A stretch of 40,633 nt of DNA, taken from NCBI GenBank assembly GCA_045577175.1, contig JAZNHT010000067.1, forward strand, positions 1-40,633, given 5' to 3'. Positions 25,694 through 34,290 of the stretch are shown piece after piece. The notes beneath the pieces were generated by a model. The model was not told the origin of the DNA. It searched no databases and was given only the letters and a program-made list of their open reading frames with translations. The translations under genes and the position numbers were made by a program. This DNA is from SIG701 sp045577175 (GTDB lineage Bacteria > Bacillota > Clostridia > Oscillospirales > CAG-272). The first letter of the stretch is position 1, and each line of letters opens with the position of its first letter.

Positions 25694-26623
25694 TTATTTC
25701 TTTACGAGGCTTGCGATTTCGTCTGCGAAGTTGTCTTCCTTCTTCTCCAGACCCTCGCCTCTCTCGTAAATGTAGAAGCCTGCGATACGGATCGCACCGC
25801 CGAACTCCTTTGCGGTGTTGTCGACGTACTTCTGAACGGAGATGGAGTCATCCTTAACGTAGAACTGCTCGGTAAGGCAAACCTTCTCGTAGAACTTGTT
25901 CATCTTACCCATAATCATCTTCTCAAGGATAGCCTCAGGCTTGTTTGCGTTCTTCTCATCGTTCTTCATGAGCGTGAGCTGAATCTGCTTCTCTTCCTCG
26001 ATTGCGGAAGCCGGAACGGACTCCTTGTTGAGGTAGAGAACAGGCATTGCAGCGACCTGAAGCGCGATGTTCTTAGCGAACTCAGCAAAGCCTGCGTTGT
26101 TAACGCAAACGTCATCAGCCTCAAAGTTGATGATAACGCCGGTCGTGCCGTTGCCGTGGATATAGGTGCTGAGGATACCGTCAACGATCATGAAGCGGCG
26201 GATGTTCATGTTCTCGCCGATCATGAATACCATGTCCTTCAGCTTAGCCTCAACGGTCAGCTCCTCGCCCGGGAACGGGAGAGCCATGAGCGCGTCCATA
26301 TCAGCGGGACGGTTTGCAAGAATCGTGGTGAGGATGCCGCGAACGAAGTCACGGAACTTCTCGTTCTTTGCAACGAAGTCGGTCTCAGCGTTGACCTCGA
26401 TCATAGCAGCGGTCTTCTTGTCATCGGAGAGCATGATGTCAACAATACCCTCGGAAGCAATGCGCGTAGCCTTCTTAGCGGCAACAGCGAGACCCTTCTC
26501 GCGGAGTACCTTTACAGCCTCTTCGAAATCGCCGTTTGCAGCGGTAAGTGCCTTCTTGCACTCCATCATGCCGCAGCCGGTCTGTGCGCGGAGATCGGCT
26601 ACCATCTTAGCAGTAATTGCCAT
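25694..26623 (-). CDS. tsf: Translation elongation factor Ts
   Basis: Nucleotide exchange factor for EF-Tu. The N-terminal UBA-like domain carries MVADLRAQTGCGMMECKKAL, and TDFVAKNEKFRDFV lies in the core (both family signatures). The C-terminal part KVCLTEQFYVKDDSISVQKY is also typical. The length (309 aa) is close to the usual 290-305. It is co-transcribed with rpsB, 47 bp upstream. Confidence 0.96.
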   Translation of the reverse strand: MAITAKMVADLRAQTGCGMMECKKALTAANGDFEEAVKVLREKGLAVAAKKATRIASEGIVDIMLSDDKKTAAMIEVNAETDFVAKNEKFRDFVRGILTTILANRPADMDALMALPFPGEELTVEAKLKDMVFMIGENMNIRRFMIVDGILSTYIHGNGTTGVIINFEADDVCVNNAGFAEFAKNIALQVAAMPVLYLNKESVPASAIEEEKQIQLTLMKNDEKNANKPEAILEKMIMGKMNKFYEKVCLTEQFYVKDDSISVQKYVDNTAKEFGGAIRIAGFYIYERGEGLEKKEDNFADEIASLVKK

Positions 26624-26670
26624 TGTATATTCCTCCGTATTCGATTATATCAGTTATTTATATACGTAAT

Positions 26671-27417
26671 TTACGCCTCAGCGTCCTCAGCTGCCTCAGC
26701 CTCAGTTGCCTGAGCCTCAGCCTCTGCGAGCTGCTCGCCCTGCTTGCCCTCGAGAACTGCGTCAGCGAGAACAGAGGAGATCAGACGGATTGCGCGGATA
26801 GCGTCGTCGTTGCCGGGGATGATGTAGTCAGCATCGTCGGGATCGCAGTTGGTATCAACGATAGCGATAACCGGAATACCGAGCTTCTTCGCCTCAAGAA
26901 CAGCGTTGTGCTCCTTGCGGGGGTCAACGATGAAGATTGCGGACGGAAGACCGTTCATGTTCTTGATACCGCCGAGGTTTCTCTCGAGGTTGTACATCTC
27001 CTTCTGGAGCATAGCGACTTCCTTCTTCGGAAGCATATCGAACGTGCCGTCCTCCTGCATCTTCTCAAGTGCGTTGAGACGGTTGATGCTGGTACGGATG
27101 GTCTTGTAGTTGGTGAGCATGCCGCCGAGCCAACGAACGTTTACGAAGTACATGCCGCAGCGCTCTGCTTCCTCACGGATAGCGTCTGCTGCCTGCTTCT
27201 TCGTGCCGACGAACAGGATCGTGCCGCCCTCGGAAGCTACGTCGCGGACATACATATACGCCTCTTCGAACTTCTTGATCGTCTTCTGGAGGTCGATGAT
27301 GTAGATGCCGTTGCGCTCGGTGAAGATGTACTCTGCCATCTTCGGGTTCCAACGTCTGGTGTGATGTCCGAAATGGACGCCTGCTTCCAGCAGCTGTTTG
27401 ATGGATACGATTGCCAT
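26671..27417 (-). CDS. rpsB: 30S ribosomal protein S2
   Basis: Small-subunit protein that joins late in assembly. The sequence begins with IKQLLEAGVHFGHHTRRWNP, the S2 signature, with YIFTERNGIYIIDLQKT and RWLGGMLTNYKTI further on. VIAIVDTNCDPD is also conserved. The C terminus is an acidic/Ala tail (GEQLAEAEAQATEAEAAED) common in Clostridia. The length is 248 aa. It heads the rpsB-tsf operon behind a strong promoter and a leader of about 130 nt. Confidence 0.97.
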   Translation of the reverse strand: MAIVSIKQLLEAGVHFGHHTRRWNPKMAEYIFTERNGIYIIDLQKTIKKFEEAYMYVRDVASEGGTILFVGTKKQAADAIREEAERCGMYFVNVRWLGGMLTNYKTIRTSINRLNALEKMQEDGTFDMLPKKEVAMLQKEMYNLERNLGGIKNMNGLPSAIFIVDPRKEHNAVLEAKKLGIPVIAIVDTNCDPDDADYIIPGNDDAIRAIRLISSVLADAVLEGKQGEQLAEAEAQATEAEAAEDAEA

Positions 27418-27548
27418 AGTTTTAATCTCCTTCGGTTTTTTCCACCACGCAATTCCCGACTGAAGCCGAAATCCCGCAAACTTTTTCTTTACGGGGCGGC
27501 ACCGACAGCCGTCCTGATCGCGTGTGTGTGCTATGTGTTTTCACATGC
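27418..27548 (-). promoter_or_regulatory. Long 5' leader of the rpsB-tsf mRNA
   Basis: From the predicted transcription start near 27548 to the rpsB ATG the leader is about 130 nt. It contains a small hairpin ATGTG-AAAA-CACAT near its 5' end and a segment TTTCGG that could pair with CCGAAG next to the GAAGGAG ribosome binding site. This could allow autoregulation by S2, as reported for other bacteria, but no known Firmicute S2 motif was recognised. Confidence 0.4.
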
Positions 27549-27554
27549 TTCGAT

Positions 27555-27583
27555 ATTATATCACAGTTTCCGTTCAATTGCAA
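27555..27583 (-). promoter_or_regulatory. Sigma-A promoter of rpsB-tsf
   Basis: On the minus strand TTGCAA (27578-27583), a 17-bp spacer and perfect TATAAT (27555-27560), with AT-rich sequence upstream. Confidence 0.8.
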
Positions 27584-27627
27584 CAGAAAGATGATCGTTT
27601 ACAAAAAGTTTACAATATTTCCGTAAC

Positions 27628-27658
27628 AAAAGAGCAGCCGATATACGGCTGCTCTTTT
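27628..27658 (-). terminator. Terminator of the solute-binding lipoprotein gene
   Basis: Perfect 13-bp stem AAAAGAGCAGCCG (27628-27640) with CGGCTGCTCTTTT (27646-27658) and loop ATATA. It begins 9 bp behind the stop codon and is followed by a U-rich arm on the minus strand. The A/T-rich arms would also allow function on the other strand. Confidence 0.88.
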
Positions 27659-27667
27659 TGAAATCGG

Positions 27668-29308
27668 TTACTTGCGGTTTCTGTACATCAGAAGGAGCGA
27701 TGCTTCCTCGTTGGTCTGGCTAAGCAGCTTTGCGCGAAGAAGAGCCGTTGCATTCAACTGCTTTTTCAAAAGCTCAACCTCTACGCGGAACTCCTCTGCC
27801 GTCATGGCATCGATTTTGTCCAGATACTCCTGATTGAGGGCATCAAGCTCAACAAACAGCTCACGGGTGGTGTCGGTAATAAAATCCGAGAAATCCATAT
27901 GGAGGTAGGGATCCACAAGAGAGGTGAGGTTCTGCTCTTTTGCGTTCTCCCAATAGGACATCGGAATGCCGGCACCCGGATACGTCATATAGACGTTACC
28001 GGTTTCCAGAAGATTCATCTTATAATCGTCACTGATAATATCGATAACGGTATCGTCCTTGTCGTTTACGCGCCAGTGCACACCCTCAACACCGTACTGA
28101 AGAATCGTGCGGAGCTCGGGATCCGTATTGATGCAGGTAATGATCTCCATCGAACGGGTGAGGCTCTTCGTATACGTGGAAACAGCGAACATATTGCCGT
28201 ACAGATCCTCTTCCGTTGCACGGGGGTACTCGTAAACGTAGACGTAGTAGTCCTCCTCGTACTGCTCACGGATGCTGATGTCGCCGGAGACAACGCCGAC
28301 TGCAAACTCTTCACAGGTTGCGGGATCCTCGGCAAATCCGTTCGTCTCCTCAAGATACTTCATAAGATACATATACTCGGAAAGACCGGTATTCTGGAAG
28401 ATATTCTTCGGCGGGCTGTCGGTGCCGTATGTAGCATTGATGTTCAGCTGAGTAGCGATCAAGGACCACGATCCGTCCTCAGACCAGTAGTGAAGTCCGG
28501 GAGCCTCAACGGGAGCGAGGAACGGCGTAACGTCCGTGAAGGTCTGGACGTCCTTGATAAAATCGATACAGTTCGGGATAGAAGTCAGCTTATCGGAATC
28601 CCAATAAAGCTCATCGACAAGACGCTTGTTGACAAGCAGGTACTTATACTCACCGATCGGGTGATTGTTCGGGATAGCATACGTTTTACCGTCCAGCTTT
28701 GCATGGGTAAGGAACGTCGGATAGATATACTTGGAAAGCTGCTTACCGGTCGTACCCATCTCGGAATCGAGCGCGGTGAGCCAGCCGTTTTCCTGATAGC
28801 TGACATAATTATCGTAGCCGCGGACAAGGAAAACATCCATCTGGGTGGCGCCGACCTCGGGATATTTGATAACGGTCATGCCGATCTCGTTGACGTACGT
28901 CTCGGCAGGGGACTCGGTTACATCACCGGTTTGGGAAGCAAGCTGTTCCGCTTCCTGTTTTTTCTCCTCGGCACTTGCATCTCCGTTCAGGATGGCATCC
29001 TCAATCTCCTCGAAACGAGCCTCGACAGCGGCTTCATACTCGTCGGAAGGGACAGCATGCAGCTCAACGGCAGTGTCGTATTTCGGCTTCAAAATCTTAT
29101 TCATCGCGTCCTGAACAGCGAGAATCGCCTCAGGCGTCGTGCTTTCATCAGTCGGTATCCAAAGCGTAATCGTAGCTGTGGCGAACGTATCGTCTGCGCT
29201 GTCATCGCCCTCCACCAACTCATCCTCACCGTTGGAGCAGCCCACAGCGGCAAAGCACGAGAACATCATTGCCATAGCCAAAAGCAGGCACATAAGCTTC
29301 TTTTTCAT
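27668..29308 (-). CDS. Extracellular solute-binding lipoprotein (ABC sugar/oligosaccharide type), orphan
   Basis: The N terminus is a lipoprotein signal: basic MKKK, a hydrophobic core, and lipobox AVGC with the modified Cys at about residue 24. The body begins ITLWIPTDESTTPEAI, typical of family-1 substrate-binding proteins, and continues with features such as YAIPNNHPIGEYKYLLVNK. A charged, low-complexity insertion lies at about residues 85-125 (ILNGDASAEEKKQEAEQLA). The length (546 aa) suits carbohydrate-binding members. GAGGAGG precedes the ATG. No permease or ATPase gene adjoins it; it has its own strong promoter and terminator. The ligand cannot be named; the partners may be encoded elsewhere, or the protein may serve as a sensor. 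Confidence 0.8.
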   Translation of the reverse strand: MKKKLMCLLLAMAMMFSCFAAVGCSNGEDELVEGDDSADDTFATATITLWIPTDESTTPEAILAVQDAMNKILKPKYDTAVELHAVPSDEYEAAVEARFEEIEDAILNGDASAEEKKQEAEQLASQTGDVTESPAETYVNEIGMTVIKYPEVGATQMDVFLVRGYDNYVSYQENGWLTALDSEMGTTGKQLSKYIYPTFLTHAKLDGKTYAIPNNHPIGEYKYLLVNKRLVDELYWDSDKLTSIPNCIDFIKDVQTFTDVTPFLAPVEAPGLHYWSEDGSWSLIATQLNINATYGTDSPPKNIFQNTGLSEYMYLMKYLEETNGFAEDPATCEEFAVGVVSGDISIREQYEEDYYVYVYEYPRATEEDLYGNMFAVSTYTKSLTRSMEIITCINTDPELRTILQYGVEGVHWRVNDKDDTVIDIISDDYKMNLLETGNVYMTYPGAGIPMSYWENAKEQNLTSLVDPYLHMDFSDFITDTTRELFVELDALNQEYLDKIDAMTAEEFRVEVELLKKQLNATALLRAKLLSQTNEEASLLLMYRNRK

Positions 29309-29367
29309 CAGGAATCCTCCTCAAAATAATTGCGATGGCACATAAAATGCCAAAATAATCTTCACAT

Positions 29368-29396
29368 ATTTTACACCATTTGCGGCGGCGTGTCAA
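29368..29396 (-). promoter_or_regulatory. Sigma-A promoter of the solute-binding lipoprotein gene
   Basis: On the minus strand perfect TTGACA (29391-29396), a 17-bp spacer and TAAAAT (29368-29373). The leader is about 53 nt and holds a short hairpin (GGCA...TGCC). Confidence 0.82.
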
Positions 29397-29592
29397 GGGA
29401 TTTTTCATTTGCGGGCGAAACATCTCGGCGAACTGCCGCACGCAGATTCACGGGCAGTTCACAAAGAATGCGCACATTCACCAAGCAACTTACTGTTTTT
29501 TTGTACCGTTTGACGATTTCATTGAACACATCGCCAAAAAGCAACCGCAAAATCCTGTGCAGAACTCACAATTTTCCGCCGTTCGCAAGGGA
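29397..29592 (-). other. Intergenic region behind sigA without a recognisable gene
   Basis: About 195 bp between the sigA stop and the next promoter. It contains one 8-bp inverted repeat, GAACTGCC (29430-29437) and GGCAGTTC (29453-29460), with a 15-nt loop and no U-run. I see no gene and no clear sigA terminator. Confidence 0.5.
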
Positions 29593-30687
29593 TCAATCAA
29601 GATAATCTCTGAGCCGTTTGGAACGGCTGGGATGACGCAGCTTGCGCAGAGCTTTCGCTTCAATCTGGCGGATACGCTCACGGGTGATATTGAACTCCTT
29701 GCCGACCTCCTCAAGCGTTCTTGAACGGCCGTCGTCGAGGCCGAAACGGAGCTTCAGAACGTGCTCCTCACGGGGGGTAAGCGTGTGCAGAACCTCGCAA
29801 AGCTGTTCACGGAGCAGTGCATAGGATGCTGCATCGGCAGGCGCGGGCGAATCATCATCGGGGATAAAGTCGCCGAGGTGGCTGTCCTCCTCCTCACCGA
29901 TCGGCGTTTCAAGAGAAACGGGATCCTGCGCGATCTTCATGATCTCGCGCACCTTTTCGGTATTCATACCGATCACAGCCGCGATTTCCTCCGCGGTTGC
30001 CTCGCGTCCTCTTTCCTGGAGCAGCTGACGGGAGACACGGGAGACTTTGTGAATCGTCTCGACCATGTGCACGGGGATACGGATCGTTCTCGCCTGATCG
30101 GCAATGGCACGGGTGATTGCCTGGCGGATCCACCACGTTGCGTAGGTAGAGAACTTATACCCCTTCGTATAATCAAATTTTTCGACCGCCTTCATCAGAC
30201 CGAGGTTGCCCTCTTGAATGAGGTCAAGGAAGAACATACCCTTGCCGACATAGCGCTTGGCGATACTGACGACAAGGCGGAGGTTTGCCTCAACAAGCTC
30301 CTGCTTTGCGCGCTCATCGCCCTCGCCCATTCTCTGTGCGAGAAGAAGCTCGCGATCCGCGTCAAGAAGCGGAACCTTACCGATTTCCTTGAGGTACATA
30401 CGGACGGGGTCATCGATGGCAAGCCCCTCCTGCGAGAGCACCTTCTCCATATCCTCCGCGCTCTCAAACTGCTCGAGATCGGTATCCATCTCCTCAAATT
30501 CAGCGGGGTTGATATAGCTGGTAACCTCGATGCCGTTGCTCTCAAGCGTCTCGTAGAGCTTTTCGATCTGATCGATGTCGTAGTCCGAAAAATCGATCAT
30601 CTCCATGATGTCGTTGTTGGAAAGCGATCCTTTGCTCTTCCCTTTCTCAATCAGCTCGCTTACGTCTGTTTTCTTTTCGCTGTCCAT
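29593..30687 (-). CDS. sigA: RNA polymerase primary sigma factor SigA/RpoD
   Basis: Housekeeping sigma factor. Regions in order are an acidic N terminus (region 1.1, about residues 1-75), region 1.2 DPVRMYLKEIG, region 2 with NLRLVVSIAKRYVGKGM and DLIQEGNLGLMKAVEKFDY and the -10-reading YKFSTYATWWIRQAITR, region 3 with RIPVHMVETI, and region 4 with TLEEVGKEFNITRERIRQIEAKALRKLRHP for -35 recognition. The length (364 aa) matches Bacillus SigA. It follows dnaG with a 45-bp gap in the classical dgt-dnaG-sigA order. The ribosome binding site is weak-to-moderate (AGAAGGG). Confidence 0.97.
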   Translation of the reverse strand: MDSEKKTDVSELIEKGKSKGSLSNNDIMEMIDFSDYDIDQIEKLYETLESNGIEVTSYINPAEFEEMDTDLEQFESAEDMEKVLSQEGLAIDDPVRMYLKEIGKVPLLDADRELLLAQRMGEGDERAKQELVEANLRLVVSIAKRYVGKGMFFLDLIQEGNLGLMKAVEKFDYTKGYKFSTYATWWIRQAITRAIADQARTIRIPVHMVETIHKVSRVSRQLLQERGREATAEEIAAVIGMNTEKVREIMKIAQDPVSLETPIGEEEDSHLGDFIPDDDSPAPADAASYALLREQLCEVLHTLTPREEHVLKLRFGLDDGRSRTLEEVGKEFNITRERIRQIEAKALRKLRHPSRSKRLRDYLD

Positions 30688-30732
30688 GCATTTTTCCCTT
30701 CTTGAGTATGTATTTATGATGATTTTAATGGA

Positions 30733-32511
30733 TCACGTAGGATTCTGCGGTGGGTCTTTTTTCAGCGCATCGCGCTTTTTTTGGATGAAATCGAACACGC
30801 AGTCCGCGTTCTCCGCCTGCTTTGCGCGCTCGTTTCCCTCACGGAGCGCACGCACCGTCCCGTCAAAGACCTCCGTACCGTTATCGGAAAGATTCTCGCG
30901 CGACTGCCGCATATAGGTGGCGCGGGAAACCTCGTCGAGCGTGAACGCTTCGGAGAGCATCCCCATATCAAATCCGCCGTCCGCCTCGCACGCCTGCACC
31001 GTCTCAAATAGCCGTCTGCCGAGTGCCGTAACAAAATCCTCCGCAGAAAGCGGCGTTCCGTCCACGGGACGTGTGAGATACTCTTTACGCAGAAAGAGCA
31101 GTCCGAGCACCGTTTCCTCAAAGCGAGCTTCCTTCGGATGCCGCGCGAAATCGGGATTCACCCGATCGGAGATGCCCATACCTGCGCGGTACAGCTCGGC
31201 GGGACGATCCTTTTTCTCCTTGCGTGCACGGCGGCGGATTGCCGCATCCACGTCGTTTTTGAGATTCTTTGCATCGACACCGAGAAGAGATGCCGCCTTT
31301 GCGGTGTATATTTCCCGCTCAACGCCGGAATATACATACGAAATCTCCGCTACGATTGCCGCCGCGGCTTTGATTTTCTCCTCGGGGACGTTTATGTTGT
31401 ATTCGGCAAAGATGTTATCCAGCTTGAAATCAAATCGGGTACGGCTCTCGTCAAGCAGGGATGCGAACTTCTGCGCGCCGAATTTCTTGATATATTCGTC
31501 GGGATCCTTCGCGCCGTCCATTTTGATGACCTTTGCATCCACGCCTGCATCGGCGAGGATACGGAGTGCCTTATTCGTCGCGGTCTGTCCGGCACCGTCG
31601 CTGTCATACGCAAGCACGACGCTTGAGGTATATTTCTTGATAATCCGCGCATGGTCGGCCGTGATCGCCGTACCGAGCGTGGCGATGGCGTTTTCAAATC
31701 CGGCGGCGTGGAGCGTAATGACGTCCATGTATCCCTCGCATAGGATCAGCCGCGACTCCGCGTGCGCTTTCGCAAAATTGAGTGCGAACAGGTTGCGGCT
31801 TTTTTTGAACGCGGGCGTATCGGAGGAGTTGAGGTATTTCGGCTTGGAATCGTCAAGAACACGTCCGCCGAACGCGACGATATTCCCCGTCACGTCAATC
31901 AACGGGAACATGAGCCGTCCGCGGAAAATGTCGTAGACGTTGCCCTTCTGACTCCGCGCACAGCAGTAGCCGGTGACCATCTCCTCATCGGTGAAGCCGT
32001 TTTTTCGGAGATGATCGTGCAGAGCACCGAAGGACGGTGGCGCGTAGCCGAGTCCGAAGCGTTTCGCGACAGCCGCGGACAGTCCGCGCTTGTCGAGATA
32101 GGCGCGTGCCTCCGCGCCGATTTTTTCATCGAACAGGCAATCGCGGAAGAAGCGCGCAGCGCAGAGATTCATCTCAAGGACACGCTTGCGCCCGACGTCG
32201 CGCACCGTATCGCGGTTATCGTCGGGAAGCGTGATTCCTGCCCGTTTGGCAAGAAACTCCAGCGCAGAACGGTAATCAAGATTCTCCATGCGCATGGTAA
32301 AGCTGATGACATCACCGCCGGCACCGCAGCCGAAGCAGTAGAAGTGCGGCTCACCCGTGGTGAACACGGTAAACGACGGCGAACGCTCGCTGTGGAACGG
32401 GCAAAGCCCGTGCAGATTTGATCCCGCCCGATTGAGCTGAACGTAGGAGGAGATCACGTCCACGATGTCGCAGCGGTGCTTCAGATCTTCAATTATACTG
32501 TGCGGTATCAT
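30733..32511 (-). CDS. dnaG: DNA primase
   Basis: Makes RNA primers for replication. The N-terminal CHC2 zinc finger is clear: CPFHSERSPSF followed by FYCFGCGAGGD (Cys about 40, His 43, Cys 61, Cys 64). The catalytic TOPRIM core shows LILCEGYMDVITL (catalytic Glu) and VVLAYDSDGAGQTA (metal-binding Asp pair). A C-terminal helicase-binding domain follows (about residues 440-592). The length is normal. AGGAGG precedes the ATG. It is placed between dgt and sigA, with which it forms a Firmicute macromolecular synthesis operon. Confidence 0.97.
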   Translation of the reverse strand: MIPHSIIEDLKHRCDIVDVISSYVQLNRAGSNLHGLCPFHSERSPSFTVFTTGEPHFYCFGCGAGGDVISFTMRMENLDYRSALEFLAKRAGITLPDDNRDTVRDVGRKRVLEMNLCAARFFRDCLFDEKIGAEARAYLDKRGLSAAVAKRFGLGYAPPSFGALHDHLRKNGFTDEEMVTGYCCARSQKGNVYDIFRGRLMFPLIDVTGNIVAFGGRVLDDSKPKYLNSSDTPAFKKSRNLFALNFAKAHAESRLILCEGYMDVITLHAAGFENAIATLGTAITADHARIIKKYTSSVVLAYDSDGAGQTATNKALRILADAGVDAKVIKMDGAKDPDEYIKKFGAQKFASLLDESRTRFDFKLDNIFAEYNINVPEEKIKAAAAIVAEISYVYSGVEREIYTAKAASLLGVDAKNLKNDVDAAIRRRARKEKKDRPAELYRAGMGISDRVNPDFARHPKEARFEETVLGLLFLRKEYLTRPVDGTPLSAEDFVTALGRRLFETVQACEADGGFDMGMLSEAFTLDEVSRATYMRQSRENLSDNGTEVFDGTVRALREGNERAKQAENADCVFDFIQKKRDALKKDPPQNPT

Positions 32512-32538
32512 GGACGTCCTCCTTTCGGTTTCGTTGAT

Positions 32539-33561
32539 TTACTGATCCCCCTCGGGCGTCTTCCAGACGCTGGGGATGAACAAATCCTTATACAGATCGA
32601 TCGCATAGCGGTCGGTCATGCTGGCGATATAGTCGCACACGCACCGACCGAGCGGCTCGGCTTCCAGATTGCGGCGGTACAGCTCCGGCATCCTCTGCGG
32701 ATAGCGGATGTAATACTCGTACAAACGCGCGAGCATATCCCGTGCCTTGACCTCCTCCGCCTTGGCGATCGGATTGAAATACACGTTCTCAAAGAGGAAC
32801 TTGCGAAGTCGGTTTGTCGCGTCGCCAATCTCCTCCGTCATGCGGATCGTGCTCCCGTCCGCGCTTCCCTCGATCACGGCGGACACCATCGTATTGATGC
32901 GGTGTCCGTGTCCCTCGCCGAGCACCTTCAGAATGTCGGCAGGAATATCGGAAATTTTGAGAATCCCGGCACGGCAGGCGTCGTCAATATCGTGATTGAT
33001 GTACGCGATACGGTCGGCAAATTTCACGATCACGCCCTCCAAGGTGGATGCGAGATCGTCTCCCGTGTGATTAACAATACCATCGCGCACCTCCCACGTG
33101 AGATTCAGTCCTTTTCCGTTGTTCTCAAGCTGCTCGACCACGCGAAGGCTCTGCCTGTAATGCGTAAATTCGGGAGAATAGCACTGCTGCATGACCGTCT
33201 CCCCTGCGTGACCGAACGGCGTGTGTCCGAGATCGTGCCCGAGCGCGATCGCTTCGGTGAGATCCTCGTTCAGCATGAGCGCACGGGCGATAATCCGCGC
33301 GATCTGCGTTACCTCCAGCGTATGCGTCATACGCGTGCGGTAGTGCTCATCCTGCGGAAAAAGGAACACCTGCGTTTTATGGACAAGGCGGCGGAACGAT
33401 TTACAGTGGAGGATGCGGTCGCGGTCCCTTTGAAAATCGGTGCGGTTCGGGCACGGCTCGCACGGATACTGCCGCCCTTTTGTATTCTCCGTCAGAAAGG
33501 CGCGCGGAGAAAGGGTCTGCCGTTCACGTTCGCAAAAGATCTGACTGACTGTTTTCCCCAT
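32539..33561 (-). CDS. dgt: Deoxyguanosinetriphosphate triphosphohydrolase-like HD protein
   Basis: HD-domain dNTP triphosphohydrolase family, which cleaves dNTPs to nucleosides and triphosphate. The metal-binding residues are visible: RDRILHCKSFRRL with H-T-QVF, RMTHTLEV (first His), and LGHDLGHTPFGHAGE (HD pair plus further His). NHTGDD and KFADRIAYINHDIDD supply the later Asp. The start is the ATG at 33561 after TTGGAGGTG; a TTG at 33573 lies within that ribosome binding site. The length (340 aa) fits the shorter Firmicute type. It precedes dnaG by 27 bp and starts the replication/transcription operon. I found no convincing promoter for it. Confidence 0.92.
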   Translation of the reverse strand: MGKTVSQIFCERERQTLSPRAFLTENTKGRQYPCEPCPNRTDFQRDRDRILHCKSFRRLVHKTQVFLFPQDEHYRTRMTHTLEVTQIARIIARALMLNEDLTEAIALGHDLGHTPFGHAGETVMQQCYSPEFTHYRQSLRVVEQLENNGKGLNLTWEVRDGIVNHTGDDLASTLEGVIVKFADRIAYINHDIDDACRAGILKISDIPADILKVLGEGHGHRINTMVSAVIEGSADGSTIRMTEEIGDATNRLRKFLFENVYFNPIAKAEEVKARDMLARLYEYYIRYPQRMPELYRRNLEAEPLGRCVCDYIASMTDRYAIDLYKDLFIPSVWKTPEGDQ

Positions 33562-33592
33562 ACGCACCTCCAAATTATAATAAACAAAAAAG

Positions 33593-33619
33593 AATCGTGC
33601 TTATAATATACGCACGATT
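33593..33619. terminator. Terminator between the YigZ-family gene and dgt
   Basis: 8-bp stem AATCGTGC (33593-33600) with GCACGATT (33612-33619), an 11-nt AT-rich loop, and a T-run on the minus strand (CTTTTTT) together with A-runs. It lies 35 bp behind the stop codon of the YigZ-family gene. Confidence 0.8.
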
Positions 33620-33653
33620 TCTCTTTTTTACTTTTTTTGACGAAAATTCTCTT

Positions 33654-34289
33654 TCAGAGGGTATCGGGACGCTCTTCGTGTCCGATTGTGTCAACAGATA
33701 CGCGTCCGTTCGTGAGCTCGGTCAGCGCGCAGGTGATCTCCTCCACCCGACCGACGGGAACACCGACGCGCACGGTGACGAGCGAATCAAAATCCGCGCC
33801 GTCCTCCGTAACGCCCATTTTCGGCAGCTGCACGGTGACACGCTGGTAATCGGAATAGCTGACGCGCACGGCAAGGATGGCGTACTGCGCCATCGTGACG
33901 AGCCCTGCGGTATCAAGTGCCAGCTTTGCGCTTGCCGAATACGCACGGACAAGACCGCCTGCGCCGAGCAAAATTCCGCCGAAATAGCGCGTGACGACAA
34001 CGCAAAGATCGGTCGCGCCGGACATTTTGAGCACGTTCAGAACGGGAACGCCTGCCGTTCCCTGCGGCTCTCCGTCATCGGAATACCGTGCAACGGCACC
34101 GCCGTCCAGCATATACGCATAGACGTTGTGCGTCGCATCGTGATATGTTTTGCGCAGTTCATTAATCATCGCGCGTGCCTCCTCCTCGGAGGAAACAGGT
34201 GCCGCCGTGCCGATGAAAATGGATTTTTTCTCCTCCATTTCGGCACTCGCACGGCGCGCCAGGGTAATTCTTCCGCTTCCTTCCGCCAT
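33654..34289 (-). CDS. YigZ/IMPACT family protein
   Basis: Member of the UPF0029/IMPACT family, which in yeast and mammals acts on GCN2-type regulation and in bacteria is of uncertain role. The signature is strong: HNVYAYMLDGG followed by SDDGEPQGTAGVPVL and VVVTRYFGGILLGAGGLVRAYS. A C-terminal DUF1949-type region is at about residues 140-205. The ATG at 34289 is 1 nt after the hflX stop codon, with GGAGG inside the hflX end; a start at 34307 would read through that site and is less likely. The length (211 aa) is normal. It is co-transcribed and coupled with hflX. Confidence 0.93.
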   Translation of the reverse strand: MAEGSGRITLARRASAEMEEKKSIFIGTAAPVSSEEEARAMINELRKTYHDATHNVYAYMLDGGAVARYSDDGEPQGTAGVPVLNVLKMSGATDLCVVVTRYFGGILLGAGGLVRAYSASAKLALDTAGLVTMAQYAILAVRVSYSDYQRVTVQLPKMGVTEDGADFDSLVTVRVGVPVGRVEEITCALTELTNGRVSVDTIGHEERPDTL

Positions 34290-34290
34290 A

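Noticed and set aside
26690..26760. Repetitive CTCAG/GCCTC runs at the end of rpsB
   Set aside because: They encode the Ala/Glu-rich C-terminal tail of S2, a low-complexity protein end, and are not a DNA repeat with its own role.
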